Positions 25,997 to 35,097 of a stretch of DNA of 64,000 nt are shown in pieces. The stretch spans positions 672,053 to 736,052 of the forward strand of contig NZ_CP019323.1 of NCBI RefSeq assembly GCF_001971585.1, given 5' to 3'. Made by a program: the position numbers and the translations under genes. The notes beneath the pieces are model-generated. The model was not told where the DNA came from. It searched no databases and saw only the letters and a list, made by a program, of their open reading frames with translations. This DNA is from Companilactobacillus allii. GTDB lineage: Bacteria > Bacillota > Bacilli > Lactobacillales > Lactobacillaceae. Within the stretch, counting starts at the first letter, position 1. Each line of letters starts with the position of its first letter.

Positions 25997-27277
25997 CTAT
26001 ACGTTTACTTGGATAAATCGCTCATATTTCTCTAGTTCATCGGGACTTAAATTAGCTTTTAAAACTGAACCATCGTTGGTGAATTCTTTACTGATGATTT
26101 GTGAATTCTTCAATATTTCTTCAGTGAATTTCTGTTGATCATAAGGAATCAATAAATCGACTAATTTGTATTCAGCGAATAGTTTCAATTTGATCAAATC
26201 AACCATTTTCTTGATTGAATCAGGATCAAGTGCCGAATAGTAAATATTATCTCCTTCTATAGTAGGGAAAACTTGTCCAGCTTTAAGATCAGCCTTATTG
26301 AATGCGTAGATCATTGGCTTGCCTGTAACGCCGACTTCATTCAATGTTTTCTCAGTAACTTCCAACATATTCTTCCAATGTTCGTCACTAACATCTATTA
26401 CTTGAACCAATAAGTCAGCGTCTTTAGCCTCTTTCAAAGTTGTTTTGAAAGACTCAATCAAGTTATGAGGTAGCTTGCTAACAAAGCCGACTGTATCGGA
26501 CAATAAGAAACTAGTGTTATCTTCAAGATCGATCTTTCTAACACTAGTGTCTAGTGTAGCGAAGAGCATATCTTTTTCAAAGACCTTGCGATCCTCTGAT
26601 TCTTCTTTATTAAAGTTTAGAAGTCCATTCATAGTCGTTGATTTACCAGCGTTTGTATAGCCGACTAAAGAGACTAGAGGCAAGCTAGTATTAGTACGTC
26701 TACGACTTTGAACATTGATAGTTTTATCGACAGTTTTGAGTTGATCCTTCAAATAAGTGATCCGTTTACGAATTACTCGACGATCAAGTTCTAGCTTTGT
26801 TTCACCAGCACCACGGTTGGCAAGACCACCGGATGAAGATTGTTGATCCAATGGATTACCTGAGGGATGGATCCTTGGTAGTTGATATTGTAACTTGGCG
26901 ATTTCAACTTGTAACTTGGCCTGTCTAGTATGTGCTCGGTTAGAGAATACTTGTAAGATTAGTTCTGTTCGATCCATGAAGCTTAGTTTGGTTTCTTTTT
27001 CAAGATTTCTAATTTGTGATGGTGTAAGTTCGTCGTTTAAGACGATCGTAGTAACATCATCGGCATTGGCGATCTCTTTGATCTCGGTAACTTTACCAGA
27101 ACCAAAGTAAGTCTTAGCACTGACACTGTCAACGTTTTGTTTGATGACATCAGCTACTTCCATATTATTGGCTTCAACTAGAGAGCCCAATTCTTCCATT
27201 GTGTAGTCAAAGTCTACTTGTTTGTGACTAACTCCAGCAACGATTACGCGTTCTTTACCGTTTGTTGTATTTTCCAT
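25997..27277 (-). CDS. hflX: Ribosome-splitting GTPase HflX
   Basis: 426 residues from ATG 27277, just after AGGAGG; six more upstream codons are part of the ribosome site. The N-terminal domain (FGSGKVTEIKE) and glycine-rich linker (SSSGGLANRGAGETKLELDR) are HflX-specific; the G domain has SLVGYTNAGKSTTMNGL, DTVGFVSKLPHNLIESF, and AFNKADL. HflX rescues stalled ribosomes and can give antibiotic tolerance. A 14-codon ORF and a hairpin in the leader suggest translation-dependent control. Confidence 0.95.
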   Translation of the reverse strand: MENTTNGKERVIVAGVSHKQVDFDYTMEELGSLVEANNMEVADVIKQNVDSVSAKTYFGSGKVTEIKEIANADDVTTIVLNDELTPSQIRNLEKETKLSFMDRTELILQVFSNRAHTRQAKLQVEIAKLQYQLPRIHPSGNPLDQQSSSGGLANRGAGETKLELDRRVIRKRITYLKDQLKTVDKTINVQSRRRTNTSLPLVSLVGYTNAGKSTTMNGLLNFNKEESEDRKVFEKDMLFATLDTSVRKIDLEDNTSFLLSDTVGFVSKLPHNLIESFKTTLKEAKDADLLVQVIDVSDEHWKNMLEVTEKTLNEVGVTGKPMIYAFNKADLKAGQVFPTIEGDNIYYSALDPDSIKKMVDLIKLKLFAEYKLVDLLIPYDQQKFTEEILKNSQIISKEFTNDGSVLKANLSPDELEKYERFIQVNV

Positions 27278-27323
27278 ATATCCTCCTGGTGGCACCTATA
27301 CCCCAGGGTATTATGCCAGTTGA

Positions 27324-27368
27324 TTATTTGTTTGATTGAGTGCTTCTTAATCTGATTTCAATCCACAT
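27324..27368 (-). CDS. Putative 14-residue leader peptide of hflX
   Basis: ATG (27366-27368) opens MWIEIRLRSTQSNK and stops at 27324-27326. AAAGGAAG lies about 10 bases upstream. Downstream, TGGCA and ATACCC pair with GGGTAT and TGCCA (27293-27317), ending just before the AGGAGG of hflX. A stalled ribosome on the small ORF could alter this hairpin. No homologue is claimed. Confidence 0.4.
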   Translation of the reverse strand: MWIEIRLRSTQSNK

Positions 27369-27560
27369 AATTGAAGTACTTCCTTTCGATAATATGGTTA
27401 TATCATAACATTGTTGATTGGTTTGTTGTATATAATAGGTAGAAAGTAAAGTCATGAATATTTCACCCACTTTAGGACATCAAACACCGTGTTTCGGGAT
27501 GAATCAGCGTTAAATTATTACTGGCATGTTAGACTAGAGTTTATTATGGAGGGGTGTGTC

Positions 27561-27731
27561 ATGGTTAAAAAAATAAGAATTATTAGTGCAGTATTACTAG
27601 TTATGATGTTGATATTCCTATTAGCTGATACATCTTGGTATAACAACTTTTTCTTGAAAATAGGTAGCCTCAATATATGGGGCTCTTTTACTAAGTCATT
27701 TCATATAATCCGTCATTTACTGACACTGTAA
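27561..27731 (+). CDS. 56-residue hydrophobic peptide, unknown
   Basis: ATG 27561 follows GGAGGGG at good spacing. MVKKIRIISAVLLVMMLIFL forms one membrane segment, followed by a polar turn and a cationic tail (TKSFHIIRHLLTL). Its stop codon abuts the stop of a convergent LytTR regulator. It has no double-glycine leader and no Cys as expected for a cyclic autoinducer. It could be a peptide signal or a small membrane protein. Confidence 0.5.
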   Translation: MVKKIRIISAVLLVMMLIFLLADTSWYNNFFLKIGSLNIWGSFTKSFHIIRHLLTL

Positions 27732-28469
27732 TTACATAAGTGACTTCAACTTCTTAGCTTTACCAATCGAAAAGGTTCTAACTAGTCCCTTATCAAAGGT
27801 TATTTTGCGTTTACTAAAGTTGGCCTCACTGATAGATTCAGGATTTATCAAGCAAGATCTATTGGCACGAAACAGTGATGGGTACTTTTTTTCTAATTCA
27901 TTCAAATTACCGTAGAATTCATATAACCCTGTATGTGTATATAGATTCAATCTATGGGGTATCGTCGATGTTTCTACGATACATACGTCATCTAAACTAA
28001 CACGATATATTTGGTTTCCCACGGTAAATGAGAAGCACTTTTTTTGTCTTGTCATTGTTTTATCGATCCGTGTTTTGGCAAGTGTCAATGTGTCATAGAT
28101 GTTTTGTCTGAAATCTTCTATTGGTTGATCTTTAACGATGAAGTCGAGTGCTTCAACTTTTCTCTTGAACGTTAATGGAGCCATTTCATCATGTGTTGTA
28201 ACGAAGATGATCTTGGCTTGAACATCGATCCTTCTGATTTCTGACGCTAGATCTATTCCGTTCATTTTGCTGTGAAGGTCAATATCCAAGAAATATATCC
28301 CACCATTAGTTGGTTGATCGTTCAAAAAACTCAATACTTCATCTGGAAATTGGGTTTTGAGTGCAATATCAAATAGCTCACTGTGGAACAACATGTAATT
28401 CTTGACCAAGACTTCGAATTGTTCTAATTGGACCAAATCATCTTCACAAATAATAACAGAATAACTCAT
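27732..28469 (-). CDS. LytTR-family response regulator (AgrA/PlnC-like)
   Basis: 245 residues. The receiver domain has the acidic pair IICEDD at the N-terminus, phospho-acceptor Asp in GIYFLDIDLHSK (about 64) and Lys in FIVKDQP. The C-terminal LytTR domain covers about 145-245, ending RSCLINPESISEANFSKRKI. It would bind direct repeats upstream of quorum-regulated genes. Its start overlaps the kinase stop by four bases. Confidence 0.9.
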   Translation of the reverse strand: MSYSVIICEDDLVQLEQFEVLVKNYMLFHSELFDIALKTQFPDEVLSFLNDQPTNGGIYFLDIDLHSKMNGIDLASEIRRIDVQAKIIFVTTHDEMAPLTFKRKVEALDFIVKDQPIEDFRQNIYDTLTLAKTRIDKTMTRQKKCFSFTVGNQIYRVSLDDVCIVETSTIPHRLNLYTHTGLYEFYGNLNELEKKYPSLFRANRSCLINPESISEANFSKRKITFDKGLVRTFSIGKAKKLKSLM

Positions 28470-29776
28470 TGTATATCTCCTTTCAAAATCACATATTGCA
28501 AATGAAATACGTTGTCACGTTCACTATTTTGAATCAGTAAGTTAGGGTAGCGTTTCTTGATTTCTTGGATATTTGATAATCCGAATCCAGAATGATCCTT
28601 TTTGGTTGAATAGCCTACCTGATTGATCGAATCAATATTTTCAGCTTCAGAGACAGTGTTGTCGATTATAAAAGTTACCTGTTTAGTCTCATTGATAATG
28701 GCTAGTTGAATATTTCCATTATCTTGCTTCTTAACTTCATCGATTGCATTGTCGATGGCAATACCCAACAATCGAACTAGGTCAAAGACATTGATAGGGG
28801 AATCATCAATAATATAATGGCATTCAAAAGTACATTCTATGTTTTCTTGATTGATCTTATTCAACTTGCTGATGAAAAGACTCTTCAAATAAGGGTTTTG
28901 AATATTATTCAAGTCTTTGTATAGCTTCATTGAGACATTATTGAAATAGTTATTGGAGTAGTTTTCGAACTTATCAAGTGAAGCATTCCATTCATCATTT
29001 TGCTTTGAGTCAGCAATAGTTCTTAGACTTAGTAGCATATTCTCATAATCATGTTTGAACTTTCGCAGATTTAGCTGGTCAATTTCTAATTGATCTGTAT
29101 ATGTCTTGAGATTCTTTAATTGTTCTTGGGATAATTGTTGTTGATAGATTGTCTTTTGTCGTTTGGTTTCTAGTAAGAAAATCAAAAGAAGCACAATTAA
29201 TTGGAGTACAACGAAGAATAAAATACCGATCAAAAACTTGCGGTAGATAGCAAATCTATGGATGAAGTTCATGAAAATCGATAAGACGATGAAGAAGTAA
29301 CTCAGTAATAATACTGGTATAGGGGAGTTATTGGTATTTATGAAGCGACTGATATGTAATTTACGATATAGTAGTACCACAATAGCTGAAAGAACTAGTT
29401 CAAGACCGCTGCTAATGGCAGTGAAGGCGAATCCTTGAATATTTGTGGATGAAACAAACGGTATCAAAATAGCAGACATTAAAATGTCTACTATATATAT
29501 AGTTATCGCTGTCGTGATTGCACTACTCAATAAGAAGTAATTACGCTTTCTTTGCCAGTTGAATATGAGATACAAGCCAATCACAAAAATCAAATAACTC
29601 CAGTCATCGACCAAATAATCAGTGATCGCAGTGATCACAAATAAAATGGCTATTAAGACAGACTTAATTGGATTAAGTTGTAATTTGTCGTTATATATCA
29701 AAAAGAAAATTCCAAATGTTATTAACCAAGACAGAGTCAATCCCAATACAAATGCTCCAGTGTTAACGTAGATCAT
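28466..29776 (-). CDS. Peptide-sensing histidine kinase, HPK10 (AgrC/PlnB) type
   Basis: 436 residues from ATG 29776 behind GGGGGG. Six to seven membrane segments fill residues 1-205; the phosphorylated His is in KFKHDYENMLLSLR; the GHKL ATPase follows with LLGIAIDNAIDEVKK (N box) and GFGLSNIQEI (G box). Such kinases sense peptide pheromones. No AgrB/AgrD pair and no transporter are adjacent, so the signal is unknown. Confidence 0.9.
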   Translation of the reverse strand: MIYVNTGAFVLGLTLSWLITFGIFFLIYNDKLQLNPIKSVLIAILFVITAITDYLVDDWSYLIFVIGLYLIFNWQRKRNYFLLSSAITTAITIYIVDILMSAILIPFVSSTNIQGFAFTAISSGLELVLSAIVVLLYRKLHISRFINTNNSPIPVLLLSYFFIVLSIFMNFIHRFAIYRKFLIGILFFVVLQLIVLLLIFLLETKRQKTIYQQQLSQEQLKNLKTYTDQLEIDQLNLRKFKHDYENMLLSLRTIADSKQNDEWNASLDKFENYSNNYFNNVSMKLYKDLNNIQNPYLKSLFISKLNKINQENIECTFECHYIIDDSPINVFDLVRLLGIAIDNAIDEVKKQDNGNIQLAIINETKQVTFIIDNTVSEAENIDSINQVGYSTKKDHSGFGLSNIQEIKKRYPNLLIQNSERDNVFHLQYVILKGDIQ

Positions 29777-29875
29777 CACAATCCCCCCACTCTTACTTAA
29801 GGATACAGTAAGAATCAGGTTAGTGAAATAGTTATAAATCTAATATAACTATTTAAATTTAGCATATTTTGAAAA

Positions 29876-30685
29876 TCAATCATGTTGTTCATGCCAAGCT
29901 TTGATTTGAGCTAGTCGGTCTTTGAAGCGGTTCTCATTTCCCTGTTCAGTTGGAGCATAATATTCATGTCCTTCTAGAGATGGTGGCATGGTTTTCATTG
30001 TGGTCAGTTTATCTTTAGCGTAATGTGCCAGTTCGTAATCCTTACCATATCCCAAGTCCTTCATCAGCTTGGTAGGTGCATTACGTATTTGTAAAGGAAC
30101 AGGGTCATTGACGGTTTCTTTGACATCTTTAGCTGCAGCAAGTCTGGCTTTGTAAATGGCATTAGACTTTGGAGCTAGCGATAGATAGGTCACAGCTTCA
30201 ACCAAATGAACGTCACATTCAGGCATACCGATGAATTGGCAAGCTTGAAAAACATTGATGGTTAGATTGAGAGCATTAGTATCAGCCAGACCGATATCTT
30301 CACTCGCGAATCTAACTAAACGACGTGCTATGTAAAGTGGATCTTCTCCACCTTCAAGCATTCGAGACAGCCAATAGATAGCAGCGTCGACGTCACTATT
30401 TCGCATGGATTTGTGTAATGCCGAGATAATATTGTAGTGTTCTTCACCATTCTTATCGTATAATACGAACTTTTTGGTAATGAGTTGGCTGAGGTCAGCC
30501 ATATTTACTAGAGTTCGCTCATCATTCTTGTCTCCATTAAGGATGGCCATTTCCAGTGTGTTCAAGGCTGATCTGGCATCACCATCCGCAAAGTTGGCAA
30601 TGGCTTGAATCTCTTCATTGCCAATCACAATATTTTGCTTTCCAAAACCATCAGGATTACTCAATGCATTGTTAATTAATTTAAT
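29876..30685 (-). pseudogene. rarA: rarA, C-terminal part (interrupted by an IS200/IS605 element)
   Basis: Codes for the last 269 residues of a RarA/MgsA-type AAA+ ATPase: FADGDARSALNTLEMAIL (sensor 2), then LSRMLEGGEDPLYIARRLVR and the tetramerisation region with FKDRLAQIKAWHEQ at the end. It is in frame with the N-terminal part at 32699-33208; joining the two gives 439 residues, the usual length. The break is between KDI and IKLINNALSNPDG. RarA acts at stalled replication forks. An internal ATG lacks a good ribosome site. Confidence 0.9.
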
Positions 30686-30739
30686 TAAAAACTTGGCAGA
30701 AATCTCCTGATTTTAATCAGGTAGATGAATGCCCTAAAC

Positions 30740-31180
30740 TTAGTGTCGCAAGTCACTTTTCTTTTGGCTTTCGATATAACGTTCAACAATATCTTTACTC
30801 ATATTTCCGAGTGTACTCATATAGTAACTATGTGACCACAAATGACCGCCCAAGAACTTTTGCTGTTTCACTTCAGGATGCTTTTCGAAAAACATACGTG
30901 CAGAGCCACCCTTGAAAGCCTTAACAACGTTGGTCGGTGCATATTTTGGTTTAAAGCTAATAAGAAGATGTATATGGTCTGGCATAACCTCCATACGCTC
31001 GATAGTGACCTCATTGAGATCGGCAATTCGCCGAAGGATAATTTCCATGTCATTTACCAATTGCGGTGTTGAAAATACAGTATTTCGGTATTTAGTGACC
31101 CATATCAAGTGAAAATGGAAATTGTAGACGTAGTTACGTTCGTGAATAATATCATCTAAACGGTCATTCTTTTTTCTCAT
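30740..31180 (-). CDS. tnpA: IS200/IS605 Y1 transposase TnpA
   Basis: 146 residues from ATG 31180, which has AAGGAG upstream; the longer frame is a read-through of the promoter region. The HUH motif is in VMPDHIHLLISF, and the catalytic Tyr is in VERYIESQ near the C-terminus. WVTKYRNTVF is typical of the family. It cuts and joins single strands at the element's hairpin ends. It appears intact, so the element may still move. Confidence 0.95.
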   Translation of the reverse strand: MRKKNDRLDDIIHERNYVYNFHFHLIWVTKYRNTVFSTPQLVNDMEIILRRIADLNEVTIERMEVMPDHIHLLISFKPKYAPTNVVKAFKGGSARMFFEKHPEVKQQKFLGGHLWSHSYYMSTLGNMSKDIVERYIESQKKSDLRH

Positions 31181-31278
31181 ATGCTTGCTCCTTGAAGTGC
31201 TTATTAATAGGCTTAATACGTATAATTTAATACTCATATGTTATAATTAGTATAACACAACTAAGGAGGTGAATTAAT

Positions 31279-32541
31279 ATGACTAAAACGATGGCACAGC
31301 TATCCTATCATTATGGCGTTAAAGTGCGTATTTTCCCAGCTACTGAACAAAAACGATTGATCAAACGCAATAGTGATGCGAGTCGCTTTATCTACAACGA
31401 AATGAATGGCATGAATCGGGAATTATTCATGTTACGTCAGGTGAAGATTCCCATCACAATGGTTCAGCAACGTATTCAGACACTAGAACAGCGATTGAAA
31501 TCACCATCAACGGGGATTTCAAATAGTCATGGCTGGCTTAATGACCATGATTTAGATAGCCTGATGAAGGCTAATGCTATCAAAAACTATCGTTCTGCTT
31601 GGAACCTTTTTCGTAAGGTTCATAGATCAGGCACACCAGTCTTCCATAAAAAGCGAACCGAGCAAAAATATCAAACCTCATGCCTGTATGCTAGTAAGCT
31701 AAATAATCCTAGTATGGCCAATGGTAGTGTTCGATTGCTCGACCAACAACATATACAATTACCCAAGTTGGGAACTTTACGATTCAAAGGAATGCCAACT
31801 AAGTTACTTAATCGGCAAGATGATGTGCGTATTGGAACGACAACTATCTCAATGGACGCCACTGGTCGGTATTATGTCTCGATGCAACTAGCTTCTGAAC
31901 GTCCATTTGTAAATAAATTAAGTAATAATACAGCCGTATCTATTGGTATTGACTTAAATATTGATAATTTTCTAACTGATTCCGATGGCAACATCGTTGC
32001 CAATCCACATTATTATCGTGCTATTAAGGGTAAATTGGCTAGCGCACAACGTAAGCTTTCTCGACGAGCACTACGTGCTAAAAAAGAGCATCGGCCATTA
32101 CGTGACGCCAAAAATTATCAGAAGCAACGTGAGATTGTCGCAATTATCCAACTCAAAGTAGCCAATCAACGTAAAAACTTTTTACACCTCGTGTCCACCA
32201 CACTTATCAAGAACCACGATTTGGTAGTGGCAGAGGAATTACGGAGTAAGAATATGTTACGAAATCACGCACTAGCAATGAACATTGCTGATGTGGGTTG
32301 GCGCACATTGTTAGGCATGTTGTCCTATAAAGCTGATATGTACGGGAAAAGGTTTATCACAGTTAACCCTCGAAATACCACCCAGACATGTCATGATTGC
32401 GGTTTTGTCATGGGTGCTGGATCAACTAATAAGCTCACACTAGCTGACCGAGAATGGACGTGTCCACACTGTGGTACTTACCACATACGTGATTGTAATG
32501 CAGCTAAAAATATTTTGGCAAAAGGTTTAGTATCACTGTAA
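31279..32541 (+). CDS. tnpB: RNA-guided nuclease TnpB
   Basis: 420 residues, full length, behind AAGGAGGTG. RuvC residues are present: Asp in SIGIDLNIDNFLTDSDG, Glu in LVVAEELRSKNM, and Asp in HIRDCNAAKNILAKG; the zinc finger is TCHDCG...WTCPHCG. TnpB uses an RNA from the right end of its element to cut DNA carrying the element's TAM and flank. All key residues are kept, so activity is plausible. Confidence 0.95.
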   Translation: MTKTMAQLSYHYGVKVRIFPATEQKRLIKRNSDASRFIYNEMNGMNRELFMLRQVKIPITMVQQRIQTLEQRLKSPSTGISNSHGWLNDHDLDSLMKANAIKNYRSAWNLFRKVHRSGTPVFHKKRTEQKYQTSCLYASKLNNPSMANGSVRLLDQQHIQLPKLGTLRFKGMPTKLLNRQDDVRIGTTTISMDATGRYYVSMQLASERPFVNKLSNNTAVSIGIDLNIDNFLTDSDGNIVANPHYYRAIKGKLASAQRKLSRRALRAKKEHRPLRDAKNYQKQREIVAIIQLKVANQRKNFLHLVSTTLIKNHDLVVAEELRSKNMLRNHALAMNIADVGWRTLLGMLSYKADMYGKRFITVNPRNTTQTCHDCGFVMGAGSTNKLTLADREWTCPHCGTYHIRDCNAAKNILAKGLVSL

Positions 32542-32698
32542 ATATTCAGTCCGTCTGGCAACCTGCGGACTCTAAAGGCTTTGGTAATTAGCACGTAAGA
32601 CCTGCTTGCAGGCAATCGCTGTATCTAAGCAAATTGTGGTCGTTGCACCAACGGTGTAATTCTCACAAGCTTCCGACTTTAGTCGGGAGTGGTTGACC
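32542..32698 (+). ncRNA. Predicted omega RNA (right-end RNA) of TnpB
   Basis: The ~157 bases between the tnpB stop and the element end contain several inverted repeats (for example GTCCG...CGGAC, CCTGCTTGCAGG) and finish with the right-end hairpin. In this family the scaffold overlaps the tnpB 3' end and the guide is the first bases of flanking host DNA, here GATGTCTTTTTGCTCT (32699-32714) in rarA. The 5' border is not determinable. Confidence 0.7.
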
Positions 32699-33208
32699 GA
32701 TGTCTTTTTGCTCTAGTGGCTTAAGGACAAATACCTTACATCTAGATAATAAAGCCGAGTTGATTTCAAAGGATGGATTCTCTGTCGTAGCTCCTATGAG
32801 GATAATGCTGCCACGTTCAACATATGGTAAGAAAGCATCTTGTTGCGCCTTGTTGAATCGATGAATCTCATCGACAAAGACTATTGTTCGTTGACCAATT
32901 TCACGGTCAAGTTCAGCCTGTTTCATTATTTTTTTGATTTTGCTAATACTGCTGTCCACAGCACTAAAACTCAGAAACTTTGATTTGGTTTGATTTGCGA
33001 TTATTTCTGCTAGCGTAGTTTTACCCACACCAGGTGGTCCCCAAAAGATCATAGAAGATACTTGATCGTTTTCAATGATTTCTCTTAGAAGTTTACCTTG
33101 ACCCAATAAGTGTTGTTGTCCGACAAAGTCCTCTAAACTTCTCGGACGTACTCGACTAGCTAGTGGTGTATTTTCGCTTTGATTTGAGAAAAGTGATTCC
33201 TGTTTCAT
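32699..33208 (-). pseudogene. rarA: rarA, N-terminal part (interrupted)
   Basis: Covers residues 1-170 of RarA: Walker A FWGPPGVGKTTLAEII, Walker B IVFVDEIHRFNKAQQ, sensor 1 LIGATTENPSFEINSALLSR, then the element interrupts after LKPLEQKDI. The open frame runs ten further codons into the element. ATG 33208 follows GAGGT. A truncated ATPase domain is unlikely to function alone. Confidence 0.9.
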
Positions 33209-33347
33209 CAATAAAGTACCTCACTTTAAATATAGATGTACTAAATGATAAACCATAACGTTACGTCATGGTCAAGTTAAGGGAAAATTTGAGGTAAACT
33301 TGAATTATTAAAGAATGAAAAATTAAGTTCACCAGGAGGTATATATC

Positions 33348-33623
33348 ATGAACTGGCTAAAGGGTTTCGCAATTTCTAGTTATATCCCAGATACGTGGAA
33401 GATAGAATTTAGGTCTAGATATGAAGCACATGCATATTACGACTCTGTAATACATTATTTTGATGATAGATTAGGCAGAATAACTGTTAGTAATAATGGC
33501 TGGTATATATGGACTAAAATACCAAAGAATAAGTTTGAGGATGCTTTTAATGAATTTATGGCAAAACAAAACATTTCTAAGGATGAATATTCAATTGAAT
33601 TTATTCTGGTTAGGGGATACTGA
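33348..33623 (+). CDS. Small protein, paralogue of the gene at 35098
   Basis: 91 residues, ATG behind CAGGAGG. It shares length and pattern with the protein at 35098: IPDTWKIEF versus IPTTWIVQF, AHAYYDSVIHYFDDRLGRIT versus AHNYYRDSIAKFDDDLGTVT, and FMAKQNISKDEYSIE versus FMAKAKIADSEYSVE. No membrane segment or known domain. The two copies flank a set of immunity-like and membrane genes, so a role linked to bacteriocins is possible but unproven. Confidence 0.6.
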   Translation: MNWLKGFAISSYIPDTWKIEFRSRYEAHAYYDSVIHYFDDRLGRITVSNNGWYIWTKIPKNKFEDAFNEFMAKQNISKDEYSIEFILVRGY

Positions 33624-33677
33624 GCTCCATTTTAATTTTGAATGTACATTTCATATATTGTTTAAGATGTGAAACCT

Positions 33678-33720
33678 AGCCATTCAGGACATTTCCAGTC
33701 CTCAATGGGCTCTTTGTTTT
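33678..33720 (+). terminator. Terminator after the first 91-residue gene
   Basis: AGCCATTCAGGAC pairs with GTCCTCAATGGGCT around ATTTCCA, then CTTTGTTTT. Confidence 0.8.
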
Positions 33721-33754
33721 AAAATAACTTCAGTAGTTAATTTTTGGAGGATAA

Positions 33755-34108
33755 ATGTTGAATAATAGAGATAATGCTAAACAATATATTCATGATTTGT
33801 ACAATATGCTTAATAAGGAATCAGATAAGTCATCTCACATGTTAAATATCACCGATGTTTTGTTACAGGTCTATTCAAAAATTGATAAGGCTAAGAATCC
33901 TGAAGCATTAATCGATCGTTTGGCCAAATATATATACAGTGAGGGAATGGCTGGTAAGATTCACCTCAAAAAAGAAGAGGAAGCCTTGTTGATGGAGTTG
34001 GGAACAATTGGCCAAAAGGCTGGATTGAATGGAGCTAATTATGCTGACTTCTCAGATAAGTCATATTTCTACAGTATTTTTGATAACAATAAGATGCCAA
34101 TAAGATAA
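33755..34108 (+). CDS. Bacteriocin immunity protein, enterocin A-immunity type
   Basis: 117 residues, soluble and mostly helical, ATG after GGAGG. The pattern AKQYIHDLYNMLNKE, then LLQVYSKIDKAKNPEALIDR and AKYIYSEGMAGKIHLKKEEE matches the four-helix EntA_Immun family, which protects producers from class IIa bacteriocins by blocking the mannose-PTS receptor. No structural bacteriocin gene is recognised beside it, so it may serve as an orphan defence gene. Confidence 0.7.
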   Translation: MLNNRDNAKQYIHDLYNMLNKESDKSSHMLNITDVLLQVYSKIDKAKNPEALIDRLAKYIYSEGMAGKIHLKKEEEALLMELGTIGQKAGLNGANYADFSDKSYFYSIFDNNKMPIR

Positions 34109-34245
34109 TCCAATGCATATCTTGAATCCTTTATATTTTTGAACAAGATTCTTTGTTCAAGAGTATAAATAACGTGATTCAGGATATTTTTTTATGTTCC
34201 GGGTTATTTGATAATAAAATACTTAGTAGAGGGAGTGTTCAATAT

Positions 34246-34539
34246 ATGAATGAAAAGAAATTATTTAGTGAGATAAATAGAGCCTGTGCCAATCCTGAGA
34301 TCGAAAGAGATATTGAAATAAGGAGTAGTTTGTTAAAATTTGCTCGTCAACTTGAGGATGGAACTAATTACAAGTTGATCTGTGTGAGATTGAGCAATTA
34401 TATTTCGTTCTATCTAGCATCACACTGGCTACGTGCACCACAAGCCTTATTGGATTTGGGCCAAGATATCAAAGATGATGCTGATGAGTATCGTGGTGTA
34501 ACATCTGGTGATGTTTTAGTTGATGGCATATTAAGTTAG
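34246..34539 (+). CDS. Second immunity-like helical protein
   Basis: 97 residues from ATG 34246 with GAGGGAG upstream; an extension from TTG lacks a ribosome site. Helical, slightly acidic, no membrane segment: ERDIEIRSSLLKFARQLEDG, LSNYISFYLASHWLRAPQAL. Size and helix pattern resemble EntA-type immunity proteins, with weaker similarity than its upstream neighbour. Confidence 0.5.
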   Translation: MNEKKLFSEINRACANPEIERDIEIRSSLLKFARQLEDGTNYKLICVRLSNYISFYLASHWLRAPQALLDLGQDIKDDADEYRGVTSGDVLVDGILS

Positions 34540-34644
34540 TAATTATTATGTGTAATACTTGTTTTTTAATATTTGAAAGCGCATACTATGGTTACAAAGT
34601 GATATCACATTAATATTAAAGAATGATGAAAGGGATGCACGATA

Positions 34645-34848
34645 ATGATTAGGATTCTATTTGGTATTACGTTAGTTCTTCTTGGAATCTTTCAGATATA
34701 TAGCACTAAAGGAGCGATTGTTAACTTGAGAGGTAGTAAGTCCACCTCACCATTTATGCTATATGCCTTGTTTTTCTCATTTTTCATTGGTTTAGTCTTC
34801 GTTATTTTAGGATTAGCATTGATCTTTAATTTGAAATTTTCAATTTAG
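34645..34848 (+). CDS. Two-helix membrane peptide (tandem paralogue 1)
   Basis: 67 residues, MIRILFGITLVLLGIFQIYS then a polar loop containing TSPFMLYALFFSFFIG and a second helix. Its downstream neighbour shares the same layout and the (T/S)SPF(M/I)LYA motif. Such small hydrophobic pairs often sit in bacteriocin regions as immunity proteins; function unknown. Confidence 0.55.
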   Translation: MIRILFGITLVLLGIFQIYSTKGAIVNLRGSKSTSPFMLYALFFSFFIGLVFVILGLALIFNLKFSI

Positions 34849-34860
34849 GAGAATCGAATT

Positions 34861-35070
34861 ATGAAAATAATAATGTATGTTGTGGGAATTCTAGTCATTT
34901 TATTGGGTATCTATCAGATCCACAGTTCAATAAAGTACTTGTCTAATCTTAAGACAAACGGTGGTAAAGATACCTCGCCATTTATTTTATATGCGATATA
35001 TTCATCTTTTTTAATAGGCGGATTTATGATGTTTTTTGGATTTGGAACAATGTTCTTTTTTAATTGGTAG
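34861..35070 (+). CDS. Two-helix membrane peptide (tandem paralogue 2)
   Basis: 69 residues, ATG 12 bases after the previous stop with AGGAGAATCG between. MKIIMYVVGILVILLGIYQI, polar loop with DTSPFILYAIYSSFLIGG, second helix, short tail. Clearly a duplicate of the previous gene. Confidence 0.55.
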   Translation: MKIIMYVVGILVILLGIYQIHSSIKYLSNLKTNGGKDTSPFILYAIYSSFLIGGFMMFFGFGTMFFFNW

Positions 35071-35097
35071 TCAATTAATGATTTGGGGGGAGTATTG

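Larger units (their letters stand above)
30686..32698 (+). mobile_element. IS200/IS605-family insertion sequence inside rarA
   Basis: About 2013 bp with divergent tnpA and tnpB. Left end hairpin: CCTGATT/AATCAGG (30706-30721). Right end hairpin: CCGACT/AGTCGG (32673-32686). No target duplication, as expected for this single-strand transposing family. Left flank is TTTAAT, the likely target/TAM. Removing 30686-32698 exactly restores the rarA reading frame. Ends could shift by one or two bases. Confidence 0.9.
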
